DNA of 64,000 bases from Cryptomeria japonica (Eukaryota > Streptophyta > Pinopsida > Cupressales > Cupressaceae). The translations under genes were made by a program, and so were the position numbers. Numbering within the stretch: the stretch's first letter is position 1; each line of letters begins with the position of its first letter. This document shows, piece by piece, positions 32,203-44,634 of the stretch. The notes under the pieces are model-generated. The model was not told the DNA's origin, ran no database searches, and saw nothing but the letters and a program-made list of their open reading frames with translations. The stretch lies in NCBI RefSeq assembly GCF_030272615.1, contig NC_081412.1, positions 687,946,583 through 688,010,582 on the forward strand, read 5' to 3'.

Positions 32203-35200
32203 TCAACCTTGTAGTTGGGTAGTTATTATCTGAAGAATATCTCCCAAAATTAAGTTTATGCCATCCATAAACTTCTTGCTCTCCTTTATTGCTATCTCAG
32301 TTTTGTATACTATACCGGTGAGATGTTGGAAGTGCTCTGCCAGTGTTTTGCTACCCTGTGTTCGTGCCTCTAAGATTTCCTTACGCAGAGATGCTAAATA
32401 GTCCAATCTTGGACTTAGTTTAGATCTCAAAATTTTTGCCTTGTTTATTATTTTCTCCTTTTCTCTTTCTAATTTGAACAATTCTTCCTCAAAATTTGTT
32501 ATGTTTTCCTCAAAAACTGATAATGTATCGGGTGAGTTAACAAAATTATCAGCAAGTTTATTGATCTCTTCCTGTACCTTGCTCATCTTTTTGTCTACAT
32601 TCGTGGTCAAAAAGTTTATCTTACAGGTGTCTTTGTACAGAGTTTTGTACTCTTTCAATAAATTGCACAGTTCTGGTAGAAGTGTGTCAAATTCCCTGTT
32701 ACACTTCTTTATTCCTTCCTCAAAGAATTTCTGTTTCTCTTTTTCTACACTTTCCTTTACAGTTTCTACCTTTGTTTGCTCAAAATTTCCAGAAATATAT
32801 TTACAAAGTGTATCCAACTGGCCTAAAGAATCTTTGTTGGCTATATTACAATTGGGAGCTATTGATTTCAAAACTAGAATTGAATCATCTATCGCTTTAT
32901 AGGCTTGTGAGCTATAATCAATTATTTTCTAGATAGATTCAAGCAATACCTCTGTTATATTTGATGGTGACCCAATAAACTGAGTGCCGGTGGAAGTGAC
33001 CATGCTGGTATTGACCTCTGGTAGGTCTGTTTGTGTCTCCAACTCTTTAAGCATAGTTTTTCCTGCATCATTTCTTATCGGTGGCATCTGTTTTGGAGCC
33101 TTTAGCTCTGTTGGTTGCTCTGTTTGTGTTCCAGATTCCATCTTTTTCTCTGAATCTGTTGCCGGTTGCTCTTTGTTATCAAATTTATCTGTGGTATCCT
33201 TATCTACCACTATGTTGATTTTTTGAGTATCAACATTCACAGTATATAGGACTTCAGGATTAGGATTATTATCCTCTGTGTCCATGCTCTCAGCTGCCGG
33301 TTGATCTTCTGCAGTTGTTGTTTTTACCGGTGGAGTATTTAAAGGAGGTGGGGGTAAGTTGTCTCTAATCTTGATACTTGGTGGTCCACCAACTTTACCT
33401 TTCCCTTTGTCCTTTTGATATACCAGAATGGGCTTGGGATTCTTATATTCTTCTTGTTTTTCTTTTTCAACCAAGAATTTATCCCAACCATCTTCTATTT
33501 CATTTGAAACTTCAGTAACTCTACCTGCCATTAGTGATATTTGCCGGTGTGCAGTGGAAAAAACTGTCCGGTTGGCCTGAGCTATCAAATCATCAATTTC
33601 CTTAGGTGAGTTGACTGGGTATACTGCAAGTAATTTTTCTATTTTAATTTTCTTATCCAACTCAACTATTCCTTGCCTTCTGGCCTCAAGTCTTTTATAT
33701 AATTCATCAGGAATTTCATTTAGGACTTGCAACAAAAAGTTTTTATACATGTCCATGTGTAATATAACACTTTCCTCGACTTGTCCTTTCTCATCATCTG
33801 ATAGGGTGTCATAGATTTTCCCTATGTTTTTCAATTTACCTTCCCATGTGATCTCATTCAGTAATATGTCAAAGGGGGCCAAGTTAGTGTTTGTCTTCTT
33901 CTTCTTTTTGGGGGTCAGCTTTTTCTTAGGTGTGGCTTTCTTGACTGGAGACCTCACAACTTGTTGCTTCTGTCTTGTCCTTCTAGGTGAAGAAGTGGAT
34001 ACCGGTGAGGGGTCTCTTTTCCTAACAACTCTTTTGAAAGTTGCTGGCATATCTCCTTCTGAGGAGGTATCTATCGGTGATAGATGAGTTTCAGGCTGTT
34101 AGGCTGCCAACTCTTCTTCTGTTATGCCGGTTTTCTTTAATACATCATCTTTTATGGCTTTTGTTTGCCTGGTTCCTTTCCTCACAGATGCCTCAACTTT
34201 CTTTACTCTCTTTTTAGATTGAATTTGACTTTCGATGGTCTCAACACTACCAAATAATTCTTCCTTTGGTTCATTGGGGGCTTCCAGAAGTGCTTTGGCA
34301 TCAGTTTCCACTATGTGGTCATCTGTTTCATACCCCATCTCTGTAACCCAGATTGTTCTTGGGATGACTACTTCCATCCAGATCTCATCCATTTTGATTA
34401 CAAAGCATATATCATCCTTGTATTTGTTGATAATTTCCTATGATAGTCTGATCCTCTTATTCATTTTGACCTTTAGTGCTTGAAAATACTCATTGATATT
34501 CTTTTCTTTGTTTTCACCCATGTTGTTGAATAAGTCAGACAATTGTTTTCCTACCGGTATGTCAAATCCAAAATCCTTGTTGCCTATACCGGGAGCCTGT
34601 TTGGTTATATGTAGTATTAAGCATACAAGTAAATTTCCAAATCTAAAGGTTCCTTTCTTATCCTTCTTGATTTTTGCCAAATCGTCAATTAACTCATCTT
34701 TTAACCATTCACAAATATCAATTTTTACATTGTCCTTAACCATGTCATAAGCACTCTTTATGCATAAACTGGAAACAGAGTTAAGCCTATTTGCATGAGT
34801 TGCTTTGTAACCTAGAATCATGCTAATGAATCTCACATTTGTATTAGTCACATCTGTATGCGGGAAAAGTGGGCTGGTAGAATTTAATATGTGAAAATAT
34901 TGTTAAAAACTAGTCCACACACACACACAGGACTTCTTGGTGCAAGCTATGGAGTAATGTAGTATTACTCAACTTCCCAAGGTGGGTCCCATGGTTCTCT
35001 ATCTTACAATGTCCCTCAAACCAATGTTTTTGCTCTCAAATCACTGAGCAAAATGGTTTAGGGATTGCAAATGCAAGAACGAGGGATGTTTTGATAGATT
35101 TTAGTATGAGATGCGTTATAAGTTATGTATGATTTTAAAATGCAATAAACTAAATGATAAGATGACAAGGTTAGTATGAGTACTATCCTAGCATACTATA

Positions 35201-36896
35201 TTTAGTCTATGATTGAGCTAAAATGATAAAGAAATTATTCTAAACATGCATATTTAGTCTAATTCCTGATTTAAAGAGAGGCTAAATGATAAGCATAAAA
35301 TGATATAAGAAAGCTTGAATGTATTTGAGTATAAGTGTGATGCTACAAATTTGAAGGATGATCCATAAAAAATGGAGGAATGAGAGCTCTATTTATAGCA
35401 AGAATAGGGCAATGGATGGTCAAAATTGAATGGTTTAATCAAGGGTTGAGTTTGAAAGTTGGGGATCCATGTTTGTAATTGGCACCAATGAAATGGTGAC
35501 AAGTGTCAACATAGGGTTGGATTGAGAGAAGGGGTTGGAGACATTGAATGCCTGAGAAGACCTCATGGTTATCTAGAGGCTAAGGGTCAAGTCTAAATTA
35601 AGATTACCCATTGGATTAAGAGTTAATCCAAGGATAAACCTTTGTGCAAATGTTTAAGAGATAATCATGGTCAAAGCATTAAAGGCCTGATGAGACCCTT
35701 GGGTTGGGTGAAGGTTGAGTTAAAACAAATAATTTAACCATGTAGGAGGGTTTGAGTTAACCATTAATGGTTATTGGAGACTTTGGGGGATTAAGTGGTT
35801 GAAAGTTGGAAGCCTTTAATGGTTATCAAAGACTTTGAGGAATTAAGTGGTTGAAGGTTGGAAGCCTTTAATGGTTATCAAAGACTTTGAGGATTTTGAG
35901 AAGTGACCTCCCCTTGCTTAGGGATGTGACAAAGTTTAAAAGATGGGTTAGGCTAACTAGAAGCGATTAGAAGAGTCTAGAAGGGATTAGAAAGGGGTTT
36001 AGGAAGGCAAGTGGGAGATGTAGGATTTTGCAAGTGGATGGAGGGATAATAGGATTTAATTGAATTAAAGTAATTTAATTCAATTTGGTTGCAATTTGGG
36101 GAAATTAAATAAATTAGATTTATTCAATTTAGGATAACTATTTAATTAAATTTGAATTTAATTAAAAGTGGATAGGGGGAATTTAATTGAATAAAATGAT
36201 TTATTCATTAAATGGGTATAGTGAATTTAATTTAAATAAATTGAGTAATTTACTTAATTAAATAGAGGAATGTGGGTTATTTAATTAAATTGGATTTAAT
36301 TAAATAGAGAAATGAACATAAAATATTCATTTAGGAATATGGTCATTTTTATACGTCTACAACATCATTAACCCTCAATGATCTTTTGTCGGATGTTGCA
36401 CCAGTTAATTTCATTACTAGGTCATTGGAGACCTTCTTAGTTTTGTCGGGTCTGGTACCGGTGGAAGGTAACCCTGTTACTGCTTTCACAACCACCTTTG
36501 TAATTTTATGCACTGAGTCAAGCCAAAAGAATGAGCCATGTACCCTACTAAGAACTATCCTAACCACTTCCTTGGGAAATTCAGGAATGCAGAGGATTTC
36601 AGTGAATCCTAGGGTTTCAACAATTTTATGTTCAGGTTTCACATTTCCGGCATTATCACATATAACAAATTTATACATGTTTTGATTTCTTCATCACCTA
36701 ATTTCTCTATGTTGCAATGAATATACATTCTAGGGTCTTCTGCATAAACAACATCCTTTAGAATCTGGGAAAAAGCACCTGTGTTGTCATCTTTCTTAGC
36801 TACCTCGGGAGCTAGCTAAAACACCGGCCTAGGTCATTTTATAACCTTGACTACTGTAGGGTTTGCTATGAATTCAGGTGCAGAGGAGGATGCCAT
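32203..36896 (-). pseudogene. ORF2 of the non-autonomous element, unrecognised protein of about 1060 residues
   Basis: A Met codon at 36896 starts MASSSAPEFIANP. After two stops and a frameshift near 36680, one frame runs to the stop at 32203. It is interrupted by a solo LTR (34855-36361) and by stops near 34436, 34097 and 32927. Removing the solo LTR and one ACATC copy leaves the frame continuous. The N-terminal third has a compact, mixed composition (CIPEFPKEVVRIVLSRVHG, ILGYKATHANRLNSV). The centre carries a basic patch (TPKKKLTPKKKKKTN, about 33900) and the C-terminal part is Lys/Glu-rich with coiled-coil character (KKMSKVQEEINKLADNF). No enzymatic motif was recognised, so I give no function. 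Confidence 0.7.
34855..36361 (-). mobile_element. Solo LTR of the Gypsy-2 family inside ORF2
   Basis: The 1507-bp sequence begins tgtagacgta on the minus strand, ends with a terminal ca, and is flanked by acatc (34850-34854 and 36362-36366). It is homologous to 53241-55105 and to the interrupted solo LTR at 19053-40165. The insertion plus duplication is 1512 bp, a multiple of three, so the host reading frame stays in register on both sides. Confidence 0.93.
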
Positions 36897-37187
36897 GATG
36901 ATAAATACCTTTTTCTGCCTTTGGATGGATTGATTGCTGAAGTGCTTTGCCTCTTTGCTCGGAATGCCTTAGCTTGGAAATCTTCGCGCTCTTTGAAAGT
37001 TTGAATTCATGGTGAAATTAAATGGAGCCAAAAACCTTATTTTATAAAGTCTTTTATGCTACCTACCACATTAATTGTTTGCTAGCAATCTATTAACTCA
37101 ACTTTATTTGCCGGTAATGAAGGATTTTCAACTTCTTTTCTCTAACCGAGGGAATAATAGCACATGTGTCATTAAATTGCCAAACCC

Positions 37188-38359
37188 TCAAGATAATTTT
37201 CTTCGATTTGATGAAGAACATCCTGCCAGTGGAGCATTGCTCTGTCCTACCAGTGGAGCATCATATTGTCCTACCGGTGAAGCATTTGTTGGTTCTACCG
37301 GTGGAGGAGTAACCCCAATATTTAGATCACCTTTTCTAATCCATTGCTTTGAAAATTCTTGCTTAACCTCTTCAACCTTTTCTTTACCTTTCAAGCTAGT
37401 ACTTTTGTTATCTACCGGTGTACCTTTACTTCTACAAAATTTAGCAATATGACCAATCTTGTTACATGCATAACAAGTTACATTATTTTTCTGAATAGCT
37501 TTCCCATAACCTATGCCAGTTTGTGTTCTGCATTTATTTGATAAATGACCAAATCTTCCACAAACATAACATCTTACATTCATTCTGCAATTTTCAGAGT
37601 TATGACCAATTTGTTGCATTTGGTGCATTGACCGATGGGAGGATTGATGTTCTGATAATTCCTAGATCTACATTCATTTGCCCTATGACCATATTTATTA
37701 CAGTTAAAGCATTTTCCATTGAATTTGTAAGTATTAGAGGGTCTTACCGGTTTGCTTTGATCCTGGGTATTTGCAGTACCAGAGCTTTCTCCAACTTCAA
37801 ATCCAACTCCAGAAGTGTCACCTTTGGGTTTTTGATTCTTCAATAAGGTACCAAGTTCTTTTGAGCTTTTCTTGAATTTTTCTTTGTGTTGATTTGCAGT
37901 TTGAGATTCCCTTTCCAAGATCTCTTTTTGTCTCATTAGTTCATTCGAGTCATTTTGAGTATGCATCAGATCTGTCTTCAACATGTCATTTTCATAGCTA
38001 AGTCTTGTGTTCTCATTTGCTGCATCACTTAGTCTTCTGGTCAATTCTTCTTCATTCTTCTTTCTGTCCTCAATCTCTTTGCAAAATCTCATAGTCATAT
38101 CCCGCATTTCATTTTTTGTTGTCATGATCTCTTGTTTCAATTTGCTTATCATATCATTTAGTGATTCCTTTTCATCATTTTCATTTTGCAGTTTTTCACA
38201 AAGTTCTCTTCTCTTGTTTCTTGTAACAGTATGATTTTCTTGAAGTGCCTAAATAATGTCCTGAGCTGCTTTTAAATCATCTTCTAATTTGATATTTTTC
38301 AACTTCTCTGCATCATAGTTAGTAAGAGCTCCTTCAAGTTGCTTCATCAGATTTTCCAT
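37188..38359 (-). pseudogene. ORF1 of the non-autonomous element: coiled-coil protein with four CCHC knuckles
   Basis: Translation likely starts at 38359 (MENLMKQLEGALTNYDAEK), some 60 bases after the primer site. A long heptad-like stretch of about 190 residues follows (ELTRRLSDAANENTRL, ERESQTANQHKEK), broken by one TAG at 38247-38249 where Gln is likely. Then come zinc knuckles CFNCNKYGHRANEC, CTKCNK...GHNSENC (split by a one-base frameshift near 37600), CYVCGRFGHLSNKC and CYACNKIGHIAKFC. The order coiled coil then four knuckles is unlike the usual copia or gypsy Gag. A nucleic-acid-binding, particle-forming role is likely but inferred. Confidence 0.75.
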
Positions 38360-38416
38360 CTTTACCGATGTCAAGATCTTCCTCAAACTGTTAGGCTTCT
38401 GAAAATAGAGGACCAA

Positions 38417-38428
38417 GCTCTGATACCA
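38417..38428 (-). promoter_or_regulatory. Primer-binding site of the non-autonomous element
   Basis: On the minus strand tggtatcagagc follows the 5' LTR end with a two-base gap. It matches the 3' end of plant initiator methionine tRNA, the usual copia primer. Confidence 0.92.
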
Positions 38429-38430
38429 AT

Positions 38431-39335
38431 TGTTAGGGTTCCCACAGATACTAAGAGGGGGGGGTGAATCAGTATCTGACCGGTAATGAAATTTTCTTAA
38501 AACTGAATATGCAGAATATAAAGTAACAGTATGCCGGTATGCAAGAATTAATGTAAATAACAAAATCAAAAGCATCCACATGAAAAGAACACCATAACAC
38601 AAGATTTTTAACGAGGAAACCCAGTGTGGGAAAAACCTCGGTGGGATTTGTGACCCACAATATTCACTTACTGGCCAATAAGAGAATATTACTTACAATA
38701 GGGGCCTGCACATGCAGGAAGGTCAACTGCCTAGAGCTCACTGCTCAATAAGAAGTCACACTGACTTACAATGAGGATTTACACAAATCCAATATTTTGT
38801 ACTGCTTTACAATAGCATCTTCAATGCCAGATTCAGTACCGGTTCTTGCTTTGTTCTTTACATATACCCTTGACCTACAATTCGCACATTAGGTCTGCCT
38901 TATAATTTATTTATTGCTTTCTATCCATATCCTACAAATGCCTACAATGATCTCTTTTATATACAAGAGTCATTTTACAATTTGCCAAGTCAACTTACAA
39001 TGATAAACAAAATATTACATATCAAAAATCCTGTCGACTTCTGTGCCGGTATACATATTTCCTTCTGTGCCAGTGTACATCTTCTGTGCCGGTGTCGGTG
39101 TAGATTGATCTTGTTGATGCCAGTGCACTGTCTTATTTGAATAATGCTTTGTCAGTATAATGTCTTGCCGGTGCCATAGGATTGCAAGTTTACCTGAGTA
39201 ATGCTTTGCTGGTGCCATAGGATTGCAAGGTTGCGTGAGTAATGCTTTGCCGGTGCCATAGGATTGCAAGGTTGCCATCAATGACAAAACCTTCAATCAC
39301 ACACAATGTCTCATTGGAGTGTCCATATGCCAACA
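38431..39335 (-). repeat. 5' LTR of the non-autonomous element
   Basis: The 905-bp LTR aligns along its length with 31100-31997. A TATA motif lies at about 38954-38963. The 41-bp repeat is also present (about 39165-39280), again in about three copies. The 7-bp length difference and about 4% base changes date it as older than Gypsy-1. Confidence 0.93.
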
Positions 39336-40170
39336 GATATGAGGGTCACCCTAGGAGGGTTTGGTTAGGGTTGAGCTAGTGGATAAATCTTTTATCCAAA
39401 GGATAAACTCTTGTGCAAGAGTTAAAGGATAACCATGGTCAAATCAATGAATGCTTGAAGAGACCCTTGGGTTAAAAGGATGGTTAAGTTAGAGAGAAAG
39501 TCTCTAACCCAGGGTTGAGCTTGAGTTATGGTTATTTAAGAGCCTTTAATGGTTTGGAAGACTTTGGAGGTTAACCATTTGAAGACATAAAGCCTTTAAT
39601 GGTTATTGAAGACTTTGGAGGCTTTTGAGAAGTGACCACTTATTATTTAGGAATGTGACAATGATTAGGATATAATTTGGTTAATTAAGAGGGATTTTGG
39701 AGGTTATAGAAGAATGATTAGCATACAAGTGTGTTTTGTAGGAGAATGCAAGTGGGAGGGATTTTGGGATTTTCAATTAAAATAATATCATTTATTTCAA
39801 TTAAATGATGCAACTTGCCTTTGTAGGAAAACACAAGTGGGTTGGGGATTTATATATAAATATTAATTTATTTATATGGAAGAATTGATTTAATCAAATG
39901 TAAATTTAATTAAATGTGGATAAGGAGATTTAATCAAATAAATATAATTTATTCAATTAATAGAAGAATTTGGCTAGGCGGATCAAATAAATTGAATAAT
40001 TTATTTAATTAATAGTAGAAAGGAGAAAAGGGGTTAATTAATCAAATATTGAATTTAATCAATAGTTGGATAGAAGAAAGGATAAATTAATTAAATTAAT
40101 AGCTGGATAAATGATAATTAAATGTAAAACTTATTTAATTAAGTGGACATAAATAGGTGTCTGCAGTTCT

Positions 40171-42829
40171 CATACACAACACTAACGTGCATATAAAGGA
40201 AAATGCAAAGTAATAAATTGTATGGAAGCAAATTGATATGCAAGAATATTTTCACAAAAAAAGTGATTCAATATGAGAAATACATCATGCTGAAATCTCC
40301 GTGAAATAAAATATCTGTATACAACAAAATGATAATTCTGTCTTAAGCCAACTTCATGTTCTCTGTGTAGGAAAATCTTCCACAATATGCATATATAGTG
40401 ATCAAAGTATTTGAAAGAAAGACTAACAAATTTCTCCATAACTGTCCTTAACATAAAAATTGAATGTGTAAAAATCTTTTCATATGTTAACAACTTGCAT
40501 TCTTGGGTTAACATAACTGACAAAAAAAAATGACTTAGGGTTTAACCCCACACCATCATTGCCTTCTTCAAACTACATCATAACCCATGACAAAACAAAG
40601 CACAAGCCCCATTACAACCACAAACCCAACACATAGGGTTCAACAATTTAATGCACAAGGTTACAGAGTTAAATATTGCCCATATCACAAAAAAGAATAG
40701 TAACCAAGATTTAAAGATCCAAACCCATATGTACTCAAATGTAACTGAAACAAAAATACAAGCAAATAATAATCACTTAGTTGAGCAGAGTTTACAAACC
40801 CGAACTAGGGTTTTATCAACACAACCTTAACAAAAACACAACATAACAGAAACTACACATAAACCCTACCAGGCGAATGTAAAGGTTAAACAAAATATTA
40901 AACTTTGACGACATCATTTACGACTTAACATAAATAGAGGAATTGCTAACAATTTTTTTTTTCAAGATTTAACTAACAGAGGAAAGTGTAACGTCCTAAA
41001 ATTGCACCCCTCGCAACTTTAAACTGCATTTAGGTCTTTGCCTTAGTGTTTGCACCCCTTGGCTTGATCAAAGACCTAAATATGCTCATGCACATCAAAA
41101 ACACCTTACAATTTAGTAATGCACTCAAGGGCCACCTTGATCCTGCCCCAAAATAGGGTAGGACCAGGGCGTGATGCCCTGGGACCCTTAATTGGGGCCT
41201 ATCTTGATCTACTCCCTTGGACCTAACTCAAATTGAAGCAAGAAAATTCCCCCTATGTTGGCTCAAGTCAGAAAATCAGTCAATTAATCCTACTAGCAAG
41301 TATATAAGAGGGATTTCCCCTGTCATTTGATAAGAACATGAAATCCACAATCGAAGGTATACACACAAGAGATCAAGCATTCAAGCATTTAAGAGCAATT
41401 GAGCATTTTCAGTCTTCCTTCAAGCTTTGGTGCAGCAATAGAGTCAAGATTTCAAGCATTGAAGAGGAGATCATCATTCTACTTCATGAAATCATAATTC
41501 CATGTGGAGGCAAGCAAAAATTCACAAGGAGGTATAAGCATTTCATTTTCAAGCAATTCAACATCCCCTCAAAGAGGAGTATTTCTACTTTCAGTCATTT
41601 CCATTACATTATTTCAACCACTTGGATAATTCCAAAACTGGGGTTTGACCTGAAGACAAACCCCTATTCCCAATACATTTCTCTTTCTTTCTGTGTGCAA
41701 GAAACAGGTGTGCAACTGTACTTTTGGAATTAAGCTTTATTCGAAGAGACGAAGAAACCCTTTTCAACATGTGGAAAGTTCGGAAGACCGATTGGAGGGA
41801 ACCCCTATTCAGACACACGGTCCCTGCAATTTTTATCCGATTTTGCAGAGTAGCTCCTAATCATCTCAAACTTCTTAGAGCCAGGTGCATGACTAAATCC
41901 CAAATCCGTAGCTCACTTTGTTCACATATTTTGTCTTTATTTTCAGTACTTTGCCTTAATTAAACTAATCAACTTACAAAAGGGTCAATTGCATTCCAAT
42001 CACAACCAATCTACTCAGTATTCAGTCCTTGTATCCTTTGGCATTGGATCTAGTAGATTCAACCCCTCTTTTGAATGTAAAGTTTCCTCAAGTGAAAATT
42101 CATGAGCTTAGTGAATTTTCCCTTCCAAGTGGAGAATTTGCTAAGCTCACAATTTTCCACTTTACAAAAAGGTTTCAAAAAATAAAACACCTGGATATGT
42201 CTTCGAAATTGCTAGTCTTACCATCAAGCATCTCATAAAAAACTATCAAACTCCAAACTGTAACATCCTTGGCTTCAACTAAACAGAAAAAAAAAACACA
42301 ATGTGTATATTCCCTAATTCAGACTCGAGGGCTTTAACAAATAAAACAATATACCACATTCATTGCCTTTACAAATGCCAATAATATGTCATATCCCATG
42401 CACCAAACATTTCAGTGAGAAATAATAAACCATACTAATACGCTCGCTAGGTTCATGTTTGTGGGAAACATCATGTTATGTTACCTAGTCACTTAAGTGA
42501 CTTCATTTTTGAACCACCACTTAGTCACTTAATCACATATATACAATTGTGCCATGAGTCAACGTTTCCAAGCAATGCGGGCTTGTAGAAAATGTAACAT
42601 GAAAAGTCCACTTTGATGCCAATTATAACATGCTTTCAAATCATTTGACACAAATGCCAAAACAAATGCCTAAGGGTAACAAACTCACAAGAATCTGAAA
42701 GCAAACATATGGTACATAAAAATATCTGTTATAATCTTGCATCATAAGTTTACTTGAGCAAAATAAGAATACCACAAAATTCCTAGGGGTAAGAATACAC
42801 ATGAAATGCTCCCCCTATCTCCATGAAAA
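40171..42829. other. Region below Copia-1 RNase H, with a possible unrelated LTR
   Basis: No conserved coding motif was found. At 40987 the sequence tgtaacgtcctaaaattgc starts like a plant LTR, and a TATA motif (agtatataagagg) lies at about 41299-41311. That suggests a plus-strand LTR about 1 kb long, but I could not fix its end or a duplication. A 131-codon frame at 41338-41733 starts about 30 bases after the TATA motif and has no known motif. The upper part (42600-42829) reads like copia 3' untranslated sequence, including a G-rich tract gatagggggagca on the minus strand (about 42811-42823). Confidence 0.4.
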
Positions 42830-43551
42830 TGGAGTATCTTACTGAACAAAACTAAGAGATAAAACACAAAGTAAACTAAGAGATAAAACACCAAGTTTAT
42901 CTCTCAAAAATTCAAAAGTAGCTTTGGGTAATGTCTTGGTGAAAATATCAACCACTTGATCGTTGGAGGATACAAAATGCAAAACAAATTCATTTGCTAG
43001 AGAGTTTTATTGAAGGAAATGATAACGAATATCAATATGTTTAGTACGAGAATGTTGTACTGGATTCTTTGAGATGTTTATCATACTAGTGTTATCACAT
43101 AAAATAGGCACTGATTTAGAAACATATATCTTAATGTCTTTCAAAGTTTGAACCATCCATAATACTTGAGTGCTGTAAGTAGTGGTTGCAATGTATTCAA
43201 CCTCTGCAATAGACAAAGCTACTGAGTCTTTCTTCTTGCTATGCCAAGCTACCAATCTATCACCACGGAAGAAAGCACCTCCATAAGTGTTTTTTCTATC
43301 ATCCAAACAAACTGCCAAATCGACATCATAATAGGTAACTTTAAAGTGAAATCATTGTGCCTGGGATACCAAAGACTGTAGTCAAGAGTACCATAAATGT
43401 ATCTCAATTTTTTTTCGACAATATCTAAATGAGATTTCTTTAGTGATGACTGAAATATTGAGACCAAATAGACTGATTGCATAATATTAGGTCTAGTTGC
43501 AACTAAACACAACAGACTGCCAATCGTAGACTTGTACAAAGTATGATCCAC
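42830..43551 (-). pseudogene. Copia-1 RNase H region
   Basis: RNase H removes RNA from the RNA-DNA hybrid during element replication. The reading contains STIGSLLCLVATRPNI (RT to RNase H junction, about 43520), then in another frame LVAWHSKKKDSVALSIAEVE and CDNTSMINISKNPVQHSRTK (about 43080), ending with DIFTKTLPKATFEFLRDKLG (about 42920). These are the typical landmarks of the end of a copia polyprotein. At least one frameshift, near 43320, breaks it. Confidence 0.85.
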
Positions 43552-44600
43552 ATCAGGTTAATCTACTTCCCATTCAAGCTTACAATTTATTTCCATAGGT
43601 GTATTAATAGGTTTACACCCATTCATCTAAAATTTGTATAGAATTTCTCTAGCATACTTAGTTTGAGATATGAATATCCCTTTATCCAATTGACTGACTT
43701 GTAAACCCAAAAAGAAAGAGAGTTCACCCAGCATTGATATTTCAAATTTAGATGTCATAATATGAGTAAATTTAGAACATATACTTATATCATTACTATA
43801 AAAAATGATGTCATCTACATAGACAACAACAACAAGCAATTTTTCCCCTTTTACTTTAAAGTACAAGTTGTTGTCAACAACACCATTTTGAAAACCTTGT
43901 TCTTGTAGATGTTTAACTTAGCATACCTGGCTCGTGGAGCCTATTTTAAGCTGTACAAGACTTTTATTAACCTGTACACATGATCCTCCTTGCCCGCACA
44001 TACAAAACCTTCAGGCTGTTCCATATACACTTCTTCCTCAATGTCACCATTTAAGAATTCAGTTTTAACATCCATTTGATACACTTGAAATTCTTATAAA
44101 CAAAAAAAGATAAGAATATTTTGATAGCTTCAATTCTTACTACAGGGGCAAACATTTCATCAAAATCTACCCCCTCAATCTGTAAATATCATTTACATAC
44201 TAGCTTGGCTTTGTTTCTCACTACATTAAGTTTATTTTACAGTTTGTTTCTAAAAATCCACTTTGCCCCAATTATGTTTTTATTTGAGGGCCTAGGAACA
44301 AGCTCCCAGGTTTTATTCTTTTCAATTTGATTTAGTTCCTCACTTCTGTATATGTTTTGGGCTGAAACTGAGATAACAAACACAAATATACCTGATTGCT
44401 AGTATTTGTAGCTTTTCTTCTAGCTAGAATTCTTGTGGTTTTATCACCAATTATCTATTCCTAAGGATGGTTTTTTTGTAGTAATTTAGTATACCCTATT
44501 GGTGTAGAATTCATTGGTTCATTTGTTCCATTATGTTCAATTTCTTCATTAGATTTTGGGTCACTATCTGGCTGTTGTTCATTTCCAGATTTTAGTTCAT
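43552..44600 (-). pseudogene. Copia-1 reverse transcriptase region
   Basis: The N-terminal RT landmarks are readable on the minus strand despite stops: ELVPRPSNKNIIGAKW (about 44320) and GVDF..MFAPVVRIEA (about 44150). The catalytic box VVVVYVDDIIFYS is intact in an open stretch at 43627-43866. Two Asp of YVDD are the metal-binding residues. Many stops and frame changes lie between 43870 and 44340, so the enzyme is lost. Confidence 0.85.
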
Positions 44601-44634
44601 TTTTAGGTATCTTTACAACATTATCATCTTCAAA

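Larger units (their letters stand above)
31100..39335 (-). mobile_element. Non-autonomous LTR element with unusual coding content (LARD-like)
   Basis: The unit spans 8236 bp with LTRs 38431-39335 (5') and 31100-31997 (3'), a primer site, a polypurine tract and the 5-bp duplication gatat (31095-31099 and 39336-39340). Its own sequence without the nested solo LTR is about 6.7 kb. It encodes a coiled-coil/CCHC protein and a long unrecognised protein. I found no protease, RT, RNase H or integrase motif on either strand. LTR divergence is about 4% over a hand-compared 460 bp. Trans mobilisation by a copia-type element is plausible from the tRNA-iMet-type primer site. Confidence 0.92.
19053..40165 (-). 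mobile_element. Solo LTR of the Gypsy-2 family, interrupted by two elements
   Basis: The LTR is in three pieces: 19053-19438, 30848-31099 and 39341-40165, together about 1.46 kb. It begins tgcagacacc and ends with a terminal ca on the minus strand. It aligns with the solo LTR at 34855-36361 and the Gypsy-2 LTR at 53241-55105. The 5-bp duplication gttct (19048-19052 and 40166-40170) proves that it is one unit. Gypsy-1 and the 8.2-kb non-autonomous element were inserted into it afterwards. Confidence 0.88.

Noticed and set aside
41338-41733. 131-codon plus-strand ORF after a TATA-like motif
   Set aside because: More likely the transcribed part of an LTR than a gene; no motif or homologous second copy in the window.
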